Below are positions 36,201 to 48,200 of a DNA stretch of 64,000 bases, in pieces (within the stretch, counting starts at the first letter, position 1; each line of letters begins with the position of its first letter). Source of the stretch: Aradus depressus (Eukaryota > Arthropoda > Insecta > Hemiptera > Aradidae); assembly GCA_963662175.1 (NCBI GenBank), contig OY759217.1, forward strand, positions 54,288,108 through 54,352,107, read 5' to 3'. A program made the position numbers and the translations under genes. The notes beneath the pieces were generated by a model. The model searched no databases, was not told the DNA's origin, and saw nothing but the letters and a program-made list of their open reading frames with translations.

Positions 36201-39200
36201 AATTCTCTCATCCAAAAATAAATGTATCATTCATACTATTATATTAGTCCAATGTCACTTCGTCATATTTTAAATTGATCCTAATTCTGTCATGTTAGTC
36301 TGTCAGTCATTTCCTCAAACTCATCCGAGTTGCAAAAAAAAATAGGTTCACTATAAAAGGTGGCTAATGCAATTATATTGCAAAGCCCAAATTTAATTTT
36401 ATCTTTTTCCGGATGCCCCGGCGAATTATGTCTTTAAAAATCCCCTCCCCCTTCTCTAAATATTCATTCAGTGTTAATTTTCTCCTTAATACCTGTTTAA
36501 ATTCTCTTACTCCTTTTTTAAAATTGTTCTTATGTATTTTATTAACCTCCTTTCTATTTCCAGTTTGTCTGTAAGTTTTAACTATATTTTCTTTAAAATT
36601 AAAATTTGTCTTTTGTTTGTTGTCCTCAGTCTGTTCGTTTGTTTTGGTCTAATAACGTCCAAATGTTCCTTTCACTCTGTCCATCCACATCAACATTCAT
36701 CCTATTTTCTTGAATTTCACTTAATACTAATTTTTCTACATTTTGACTCTCTTCCTCCACCTCTTTCTCTAAAATTTGGGTCTGTTCCTCCCCACTGTTA
36801 TTCTCTGTTCCTTCTACCTCATCAACTTGTGACTGACTGTCAATAATAAGAACCTCTTTTTCTACTTCAGAATTCCCTTCATCCAACTTGTTAATTTTTT
36901 GAATAAAGTGCTTTTCTAAGTTTTCTCCTGCTTTATTTATCCTACTTTCAACTCTTTCATTTCCTATTTGAATTTTCTCTAATTGGTTCATCAAATTGTC
37001 CACCTTTTTATTTAATTTAACTTCTAAATTTTTAATGTCACCCCTTAAGTTTGTCTCTAATTTTCCTAATTTGTCCCCCATTTCCCTTTTTAAATTTGTC
37101 TCTAAATTTCCTAATATATTACTTTGCTCTTCCATTTTTTGATTTATATCCCCCATTTCCCTTTTTAAATTTGTCTCTAAATTTCCTAATTTATTACTTT
37201 GCTCTTGCATTTTTTGATTTATATCCCCCATTTCCCTTTTTAAATTTGTCTCTAAATTTCCTAATTTATTACTTTGCTCTTCCATTTTTTGATTCATATC
37301 TCCAATATCCCCCCTTAATTTTTTTCCCTGTTCTTCTATTTTTTGATTGATATCCCCCATATCCCCAGATAACTTTGTCAACACAACACGGAGCCATTCC
37401 ATATCAGGAGCAGCAATGCCCTCTTTTTCTTTATCTTTATTTACCCCCTCCCCTTGCGACTCCTCACCTGTACCCTGCATGGACTCCATTGCGGCTGGGG
37501 TTTCCCTTTCTCTATCTTCCGATAACTCCATATCGGATCTTTCCTCCGAACTTGACCCTTCCTCTCTACTTTCCTCCTCTAATCTTCTCGCTTGTCCTCT
37601 GGTAATTGGCATTTTCTTACTTTACTAAATATATAATTACTAAACAAAAACAATGTTATATAAAATAGTAACCTTCTTTTGAAGTTGGCAAAAAAAATAT
37701 TATTTCTCAAAATTAAATGTAACCCTTATTTGTCTCTATTCTATCCTTTTCATCTTTTTCAACCTGTTTCCCTACTTTAATTAATATAAAAAAATTCTCC
37801 CATCAAGGTTTTGCCAAAATATGATGGGGCTTTGTGGCGAAAATCGTCCACACAAGGGAGATGCCAAAAATGTGATAAAAACTTGTTTGCTACCACATTT
37901 CCTGTAGAAATTTGATCTCTTTTGTTTATTTAAATTTTGATTTCTACAGTAGTTTGCCGAAAATTGCCCTAAAAAAAATATTATCAATAATTTAAGACGT
38001 GCAATTTTTAAGAAAGTACACGTATACAACGAAAAAAATTCAATTAAACAAACTTTACACTTGGATTCACGAAGAGATACCAATTTTTAAATAATTTTAA
38101 ATAATATTAATTTCTAATCCAAAGGTTTTTTAAATGATACTACTGGGACAACAGGGAAGATGAATAGAATATAATTTGAAGAGGACAAATAATTGGGTTA
38201 TTATCTATATTTACATATTTAAATTTAAAAAAAACTTATTTGAACAAACAAAACAAAAATTTACAATGGCACAAAAACATTAAATTAATACTTAAAAAAC
38301 TATTTCTTTTTTTATTTGGGCATATTGAAAAATATATATTATTAATTGTACCTTCTCGACGCCTCTACCACAAAAACCAGACCCCGTCAACTCTTCACTT
38401 TAATTCCACCCCAGTCAACTTTCATCTAATTGTTCAACTTCATTTTTATTTAAAAAAACATATCAAAACACATTGCACCGTTTAAGAGCTAGCTCACGAC
38501 TCCATTACATTTAACACTATTTCACAGCTGTTTTTTTATATGTTTTCTTGTTTTGTTTCTCAAACACCTTGATATATATCTAATATATATATGATATTAG
38601 ATTATAATAAAAAAAAATTACCTCTTTTCATTAAAATATTCATTAAAAAAATGTTCCGTAGTGTACATCACAATATGCCTTGCTCTGCTCTACTCCTTGA
38701 GCACATCGTCCTTCGGATGGGACATTAAGCGATGATCCCGAGCCTATACGATGTGAGATACTCGTTAAAGACCCCTACCCTTGGTGCATAAACTTGAGTG
38801 GGCAATATTTAGGATTCCCACAGCTCATGTCCACCAGAGCGACGAAAGAGCGATCCGGTAATAGGCGATATGACCTCGTAGTTGAAGCCCGGGCATGAGT
38901 CACAATAATTAACTATATGTGTTTGAATATAAAGTTAAAAAAATAATAGGAATATGAAATAAAATGTTGATAATGCGTGGTAAAAAGAAGACATTAGAAT
39001 AAACTGAAGAAATAGTATCATAATATGTATAATAAATAAATTAAATAATATCGTAAGAGAGAAACCTATAATAAAATAAAATAAAAAAATAAATGTGTAC
39101 AAATACAGTATTAAGTCTTAATATGTATAATAAAAAAATATACGATACATTCTATAAAAAATATGTAAAATTAATGAGTAAAGGAATAGTAACACTAATT

Positions 39201-42200
39201 GAACTTAGTGGCGCTATCAGAGGTGACAATTTGAAATATGGTGAGAATTTGGTAATTCAAACAGTTCCCATCTAGCTTTATCAACTATTAGCTGTTACAC
39301 TTGTTTAATCGCATATGTTTTCACAATTGTGGGGTTGGAGCGTCACAGCCTCAGGTAATTTCAGAATTGTATAAATATGCCAGCTTAACAAACACAAATG
39401 TCACTGTTGAACTTTGTGCTGACGATGATGTTAGCCGACTTTATGTTCTATATGGATTTTTGTGAAGTTCGGCAATATAAATGTTAAACAATTTATTTGT
39501 TTTATGTATACATAGAGTTATATAATATAAGGGATGTGCTAGCAAAACATATTCTCTTTCCAGTTGTGTGTGTCGGATGTGGAGCTGCTGAAGAAAGGTC
39601 TCCCCTCTCTCTCGCTCTCTATCCCAGACACGGCGTCTTTCGCACAGTTCTTCCTGACCCGCTCCGTGACCCAGCTGAGGCCGGACCAGCCAAGTCAGGC
39701 TGCATCCTTCGAGGATCGTATCGTAAGTAGTCATTATGTTATCACTAGAGACCGGACTAATATTTCCTTATAAATTGGAATGAATATGCTTAAAATTATC
39801 ATATATACCATTTAAAGTTAAAAATAGCCTCATAAGAAATCAATTTTGATAGACTTTTTTTTTTATAAGTAGATATTTAATATCAACGCATCAAAATTAA
39901 TAAGCTCTGTAAAGAGCACGCCTGGAGGTGGAGGTTGTATCCTGTTATTTGAGTTCTATCAATGTTTTATGAATTGAAAAATGAAGCATAATTGCATTTC
40001 GTTTTTAAATGTGCAAAATAGATGACTGATAACAGAATGGGAAAAGTTGCCAAAGCTGACTTCTAATGTCGGTAATAAGTATCATATAGGATCATAACGG
40101 CAACATTCTTGAAGATATTCAATCAAAAAGTGAAATAATAAGAAAAAAAATACAATCACAGGCTATGTACTTCTCCAAAAAAATTAGTCAATTGCGTTTT
40201 CGCTCTCCCTACAAAGGTTTGACTTACATTGTGGCTTCTGAGTGTTCACACTAAACTTTGAGACGATACATTCATTACATCGACAGTTATTAGATCATTT
40301 AAGTCGATCCCCTCTTCTCTGGTCCCCTTCCTTTTTGTGGAAAACCGATTTCACTGAAAATTGATGGTTGCCATCCTTATTGGGCTTTGTATTGAAATAT
40401 AAAATTTCATGGACTTGAAAAATAAAATAAAACTTGTTTATTTAATATATTGTCTAATTTCACTAACTATATATACATGGGAGTACTTTCGGTATTTCTA
40501 CCATCCTCAGCCAAAAGCATAAGAGATAAGACTAAGACTTATGCTTTTGGCTGAGGATGGTAGAAATACCGAAAGTACTCCCATGTATATATAGTTAATG
40601 AAATTAGACAATATATTAAATAAACAAGTTTTATTTTATTTTTCAAGTCCATTTGAATTATTTCACAATATCTCTGCAATAATGTCAGTTTTCATAAAAT
40701 TTCATGTCATTACATCAGCAGCTTTGGAATTTTTGGTTGAACCCCACTTCCGTTCGGCTCATTCCGCTGAAATTGGTCTTTCTCAGTCATTGGTTAATTG
40801 GTCCTTATATGGCTTTGAATTTACGTATGCAATTTCATGCCAATACATTCATTACAACGGCAGTTATTACATTTCTTCAGTTTAGCCTCCCCTTAATTCC
40901 ATCCCTCTGGCCGATCTGGCTGAAAAACAATAGATGTCATCCTTAGAGGGTACATATAATATTTAGTGTCAGTTCATTCATTCTAGCAGGAGTTGTGTTC
41001 ACAGACACAGACAGACCACAAAACATGAAATTCCACTGAAAACTCTACATCGAATTGTTGACCGATTACATAACTTGGTCTATACTTCGTATAGCTGGGG
41101 TAGTAAGAAGATAAATAAAAATGTTTGTTGGTTGTGCGCAGGTGCAGGCAGTCTCAGCGGCAGGGCTCTCGTCCAACCTAGACCCGGCCCTTCTTCAGCC
41201 TGCGGAGAGTGTCTCCATGGCTCAGTCCGCCACCACCACCACACAGCCCATCAGCAGTGACAGGTGGGCTTTCATACCCCCACACTCATTCTGTGAAATC
41301 AGATCAAATTCAGAGCAAGCATCGTCAAAATTATTAAAATTCAGACAGGATGGTAGAGATCTCTAGAGCAGATAATAAAGTTATAGTCGCAAGTAGGGGA
41401 GCGTGAGAGATGTCCGAACATGCAGTACAGCTGATATAATGTCTGCAGAGAGATGCCCAAACATGCAGTACAGCTGAGCAATGTCTGCAGATAGATACCG
41501 AACATGCAGTACAGCTGAGCAATGCCTGCAGATAGATACCGAACATGCAGTACAGCTGAGCAATGCCTACAGATAGATACCGAACATGCAGTACAGCTGA
41601 GCAATGCCTGCAGATAGATAACTATAAATGATTTATGTTCGAGGTCAATTTTTTATTTTTTTTCTGTTAAATGTTTCTGATTTAGTAAACAAGATGGAAC
41701 TAACCATCTTAATCAGAATAACGAAAAGAAAATGAATATAAATTTTTGAATGTATTCTTCTCTTTTCTTAACTTCTTGTCTAACTGTGAATTGAACACAA
41801 AAATCAATCTGTATTTTGTTTCTCCATCATTTATTTAATTTTTTAGTCCACAATTTTTTGGTTATTCTAAATCAGAAAGAGGGAAGATCATAAATCAGGC
41901 ATATTATTAAAAACGGGTTGGAGGCTTACGTTTGAAATGTACAGGGCCCACTCATTGTTGATGTATCAATAAAGTGTCCCCGTCACAGAGTTCAGTTTGA
42001 AATGCGTGATTTAGATGATATCTGCAGACAGATATTTCTAATTAAGAGAAACATATCATTCCTTCTAATGAGATAGGAGGGAGCGCTCCCTCCCCTTCCC
42101 CTCCGCTCCCACCACTTCACGCTTCTCTTTCGCTATTCAAAAATGTATAGAACAGAAAATGTCTCTCGTATTGATACTGTAACTATTTCAGTTAAGAGGA

Positions 42201-45200
42201 ATAGTAATTAAGAAAGCATTAAATAACTGTTTCTGTTTTCATGTAAACCTCCCCCCCCCCCCCCCCCCCCCTCACCTCTCTCTCTCTATTTAGTGATTTA
42301 TAATTATAAATTATAATAGCCCTAAATCCCATTCCTGAATAGGCAGGTTCAAATCTGTTCAGCCATTGTTTGGAAGAAACACACTCAAAAGCATTCATAT
42401 GGTTTTTGTTTGAATTGAACTGATAAAACCCAAATAATTTATAAAAATCCTCCATATACAGAGGTGATATTACCACTTGTTATAGTTTTATGTGTACAGT
42501 AAAGATACGATGTAAGAGTGTTGTGTTGTGTTGCAGGGGTTTCGAGTCTGAGACGGACACGGAGGAGTTCGAGAAGGTTGGTCAGAGCCCCTGCGAGTCG
42601 AGGCCTCTCCCGCTCTCTCTACACGTCAGTTACAATCTAATCATACATTTCATATCCTTCCAGAAAAAAAAGTCGCTTGTTTTTTTCCTTTAGCCGAGTT
42701 TATCAAAAAGAACAACGATAGTCATTTTTCGAGTTATCTTTAAGTTATATATATTCATGAATTTTTGCAAATCATAGATTACGTTGTATAAGTAGTGAGG
42801 GAGGATCCTAGAAATTGGTTTCAGATGCATCAGTCCTTGCAAAATGTCCAAAATTATGAAAACAACATTTTTGTTGCATGCATTTAATGCTTTCGCCTCT
42901 TAACATGTGAACGTTTTTGCCAAAATGTTGAACAATTTCAGCCGCTTCCATCTTGGTCTCAATTTGTTCGAAATATCCTAAAAATAATTTCGAATCTTAT
43001 CTTTACGAGATGAGGCATCATTATTTTTTTCTGATTGTTAGCATCAATAGCAACAATTAGAGAGGCAGGAGGACTATTAAGTAGTTCTTTCGCACGAGCT
43101 GAATTGATTTAAAAATCTTTATAAAAATATTTTCGTTATAAATTCTCAGAAACCCTTCAGTTTGTTATTATACACAACTACATGTACAAGGAAATAGGTT
43201 TTCAGGTTCTGGGGAATGAGACATTGAAACTAATTCCAAGGAGATAGAAAAAGGCGATCTTTGGCCCTACAAATACGCCGCGTACTACAACTAATATTAT
43301 ATAAATTAATATAATGTATAATTCGAAACCCGACCGAGGCCCTTAAATGTCTTTTTTATCTGGGAGGTGAAAAACTCTTGAGCATGCATTATGCATTCCT
43401 TCAGGTTGAACGCTAAGCTATTGTCCGGAGCCTGTATGATGTCAGCTACTCGTTGAAGACACCCTTGGTAACTAAACCTGGGTACGCTAAAGTTAGGACT
43501 CCCATCAAAGAGGCGGTCTCATTTCCACCAGATCTGACGAATGTGAGTGGCTCTGGTAGGAGGCGATATAAACTAATTAAAGCCCGGGTATGAGTCACAA
43601 GCAACGACAAAAATAATAAGTTATTGTAGTTCATGCCTGGGCTTTAATTACGAGATCATATCGCCTACTACCAGAGCACTCTGGTGGATGAGTCCGACTC
43701 TGGGTGTTCTAAATTTTGTCTATTCAGGTTTTGTTATCTAGGGGTAGGGGAGGAGTCTTTAACGAGTACCTAATGTCGCACAGGCTCGGGACAATAGCTT
43801 AACATCCCATCCGATGGATGACGTGCTACAAGGTTTTTTTCCCCCCAGATAAAAAACCTAAGGGCCTCGGCCGAAAGCAATAATATACAATTAGTATAAT
43901 TAATAACATTTGGTTTTCAATTGAAAAAATTAGTTAATTTAAATTGATACTATTTTCAGTTAATTGATAAGTAAATATGCGTTAATTAACCTAAAATCAA
44001 TTTATTTAAATTCATTTGAAAGCATGTAAAGAAAAATACGATTAAATGTATTTGTTAACTAAGAAATTATAATGTTATTAATTTTTTTCTTATTTCTAAC
44101 TGAACACTTGTTCAGCCAATCATGCCGTGGAGGTCCCTCGACACTTCAATCATTTTCATCCTCCCGCAAAACCAATCCCGTCTCTTGGTATTTGTCAAAT
44201 AAATGATTATGTATTTTAGTTATGTTGATGTGATGCATTCAAACTATTGTGTGCTCTTGTAATGTTCAGGATCGGGAGAATGAGATAAAAGACCTTCTGA
44301 AGACCCGATTGGAGAAGATCAACGGGATTGTGAACGAGGCCTTGTCAGACCTCAAGTCCGACTTCAGTCAGCTCAAAGCGAGGTTCCTCACTGAGAAGAC
44401 CCTTATGGACTCGGTCCTGAGTCAGCTCCACGAGGCCTGGCTCCAGCAGAAGCACGCCCTCCACCTGGTAACTATATCACCTTCCTCCAACTACAATATA
44501 ATAATTGTTTACTGTTATAATGATAGAGTTTAAAAAATTGTGTTAATATTTAAAAAATAAAGACGAACGAGTAATTGGGAAGGCAGAAAGGTAAAGGTAA
44601 GTAGTGCGACTGGTTTTGTGTTCAGTTTTTTATACAGCTCATACAGTACAATATAACTACAATAATACCTCTAATTGTTTATACGTATTGTTTTTGTTGT
44701 AAAATGTATATTCTATTGTTTTGGGTATTTTGTAGGAGTTGAAGCGGAAGGAGGAGGCGCTGTCCGAGATGTGTCTCTACAAAGACAACCTGGAGAAGGA
44801 AGTACAGCTGAGTCTACAGCGAGAGGAAGTAGAACGAAGAAACAGGCTGGAGGCAGAGAAGCGGCTATCTGCGTCGGCAGCCCCATTAGTCTCTACCTCT
44901 CAGGTACCCATCCATACATAGAAGAACTCAAGTGTAGGGTTATGGGTGAATTTTACAAATGGAAACGTTTGTCGCAGTAATTTGCTGATTAAAGACTCTA
45001 ATATATAGCAACAAGAAGACTATACACATGAGATAGTACTCCGGTGATGACGGGTGAGGAGATGTGGCCTCAGGCAGCTTGTTATATTGCACACTGCAGA
45101 ATTGCGCATCGTAACTGAATGACGCAGTAAAATCATATTGTACCTTTCCAATATTATTCTAAATTAAATCTAAATACTATAAGGAGAAGTAAAATCTATT

Positions 45201-48200
45201 CAACCTTGATATTGTGGAAATTTGAAAACTTAACTTCGACTGAAAATCTACCACATCGATTTCACCACTCCTACGTATTATATATTTTGAACAATACTTT
45301 AGAGACGCAAATAGAAACAGTGCCACTCTGTGTTTGATAGAAACCTGACATATTACATACTTGTCATGATGTGAGGAGGCTTGTCTGTAGTTGGGACCTG
45401 CCTCCCTTCACCTTCCTGTTCATGACTATATCAATATGGAAGTGCCAAGGGATGGACCTCTCAAGTTAGAGTCCATTTGCGAAACCTTCCTACACTACTA
45501 TATTTGAGTTATTTAGATGCAAGTATGCATTTGTCTATATATCTATCGAAGAGGAGACGAGGTAACACCCTCCCAGCACATAGGCAGCTCGGGAGGAATG
45601 TTAGTTCTTGCAGAGGTTTGCTGTGACCTGAAGAAGGGTTTTTCAATTGTCCCGGAGGAATGTTAGTTCTTGCAGAGGTTTGCTGTGACCTGAAGAAGGG
45701 TTGTTCAATTGTCCCGAGATATCATCGCAAAGAGAGGCCCTTAGTTTGTTTTATCTGGGAGGTATGGGACGTTAAGCGATGGGCCTGAGCCTGTACGATG
45801 TCAGGTACTCGTTAAAGACCCCTGCCCTAGGTGAATAAAAATTTAGGACTCCCACAGTAGTCGGGCTCATGTCTACCAGAGTAACGAAAGAGCGCTCTGG
45901 TAGTAAGCGATATGACCTCATAGTTAAAGCCCGGGCATGACTCATAAAACCTAAACCTAATCTCATCGGAAAGAACTGACACCTCTGAAAGGATCGCTCG
46001 TTAAATAGATACTAACAAGCAGCCCAGAGAAGCCTTAGAATGAAATATGTATGTTATAGGAGGATCTTTCGTTGAGGAATCCAGGAGATTGTGTGAAGGA
46101 ATTGAAACCTCGTCTTGAAAGGATACAAGAAAGGACGGTAATGATGAATGATTGTTTTGGTCCCTTGATACAAGCCACTCCTCTGTTTCAGGAGAGGCTG
46201 GAGCGGTCCAACCCTGAAGAGGTGATGCGGAGGGTGGTGATTGAAAGGGAGAGAGAGAGAGATCGGGGGCAGGAGACCTCTTCAGAGAGGGGACATTGGG
46301 ACACCTTGGAGTACATCATGGCACAGAGCAAGTTCTGGGCGGAGGCTGAGAAGAAGGTAAACCATAATAATAGGAGTTTTTTTTTGGAATTATTTATAAT
46401 TATAATGAATAAATCTTTACGTACGTATCTATAGAATAGCTTTCAGTCAGATTACATTACAAGTTCAGCTGCTAATGGTTATCTTAAATTAGTTAACTAT
46501 TGTGACTCATGCCCGGGCTTTAACTACGAGGTCATATCGTATACTACCAGAGCGCTCTTTCGTGTCCCGACTCTACTGTGGGAGTCCTAAATTTTGCCTA
46601 CCCTAAATTGGGGTCTTTAACGAGTACCTGACATCGTACAGGCTCGGGACCAACGCGTGCTTAAGTTTATTTTACCTCCCAGGTAAGTTTTTTGTCCGAA
46701 AGTTTTCCCGGTTTCATAATCAAAATTGGTCGAGTTAGGTGAGGTCTTCATGGAGTTGTTTATTGATAAGATAAATGGGACGGAGGACCTAGGACTGGAA
46801 AGCTTGGATACGGTTACAGTTGTTATTACATTGCTATTTGAAAAGTGTATTAATAATAATTATTATATTTGGGTTATTTGTTAGGTGTTTGCAGAGATCT
46901 CGGAGGGTCCGCTCCGGATGCGGCCTGAGAAGAGGTTGGACAGGTTCCACAGCCTGGACCACTCCGCCAGTCAGGACCTCCTTATGTAAGACATATATCC
47001 TACACTCTTCTGTCTGATAGGAGTCGAGGATAGCGACACTATCCAAAAATATCGAGTATAATTGGTATCGATGTTTACTCTCCGTTTGAAAGTGTAGACA
47101 CCTCAATCTAGATATTGATATCGGCCTTAAGTATATTCAAAAATACGATGTAACATGAAAAAATCTCTGCATGGCCGTCCGTTTCATTTCAACATTTGCG
47201 AATTCTTTGACGGCGAGGTTCGCATATTCGCGCTTGATTAGATGTACACTAACGTAACATTTGTGAGTTAAATATTCGCAATTTTTTTTTTTCATATATT
47301 TAATCTACTTTTAAAATATTTTGTGAAATATTTGTTTGCAAATGTAGGTAGGTATATTATGCATCTGCGGATTTCTGTACTATTGCCTTTGCAACACAAA
47401 ATGCGACGACCCCTTGTATATATTTTGTCGGAATTTATTTGTTGAATGTCTATTATTCATATTCGCACCCAACAGTGACCGCCTGCGGAAATAAAAGTTT
47501 ATTTTTTACTTTTCATCAGTGTATAGTGTTTTTAAAAACCTTGTTATATATATATAGTTTTCTAAGGTTGCCTCCTTATCATAGTGATTTAAACCAAATT
47601 GAAAACATTGGGGCGACACGAAAATATTTTAATATGAACTCCATTGAAACATTAGCGCTAATGGTGGATAAAGTATGTGACCTCTCTTTTAAATGGAAGG
47701 AGGAATATTGATAACACTGACCGGATGTTTGACAACGTGCCGTCCCGTCTCCCCTTAGTTCCACTACAACGGCCTTTACACTGAGAATGTATCAACGGCA
47801 TATTATTGCGATATAAAGCTTTGAATGGAAGGGCTGAGCAACCTTTGGTTGAGAACCTCGACCCTGTGTTTCCGACCTTTTCTTCATTATTTTCAGTGAC
47901 TATAGTTGGCTCATACTCATATATTTGTGTTGTACAGGTACCGAGAGAGTGTCAGAAATGAGGGCCTGAGCTCCAAGAGGACGGTGAGTGAATGTGCTGC
48001 CTCCGTCCAGTTCGCGCACAATGTCAGCCCTTCCGCCTCCATTCTCACCATGTTAGTACCATCTCTAACACTATATTTGCTGTATTTTGGCTCAATTCTA
48101 GAGGCCTTCATTTATTGGTCTGTAAATATTCACAAATATATGGTACTTTAGAATGGAAACTGCAACCAGGGTGCACTAGCCGATTACAGATATTTTTTCG

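Larger units (their letters stand above)
33396..38672 (-). mobile_element. Non-autonomous LTR retrotransposon with gag-like ORF
   Basis: Two 796-bp direct repeats (33396-34191 and 37877-38672, offset 4481) flank about 3.7 kb. Read on the minus strand, the LTR begins TGTGATGTACACTACGG. A purine tract (AAAAAAGAAGGAAAAGGC) abuts the 3' LTR at 34192-34212, which fixes the orientation. The only long open frame is gag-like (36626-37612). Nothing resembling protease, reverse transcriptase or integrase is visible in 34192-36625. It depends on another element for mobility (inference). LTRs look identical by eye, implying recent insertion. In RB1CC1 intron 9, opposite to the gene. Confidence 0.88.

Noticed and set aside
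37051..37628. Plus-strand open frames opposite the gag-like gene
   Set aside because: They are hydrophobic, proline- and leucine-rich readings of the complement of a coiled-coil repeat, with no independent support.
33007..39064. Tyrosine-recombinase (DIRS/Ngaro) element with split direct repeats
   Set aside because: The A-LTR-internal-LTR-A' order with a polypurine tract beside one LTR fits an ordinary LTR element with duplicated flanks; no recombinase or reverse transcriptase frame is present.
44675..44980. Alternative 101-codon frame over exon 14
   Set aside because: It crosses the acceptor at 44735 and reads exon 14 out of frame; the coiled-coil frame is the supported one.
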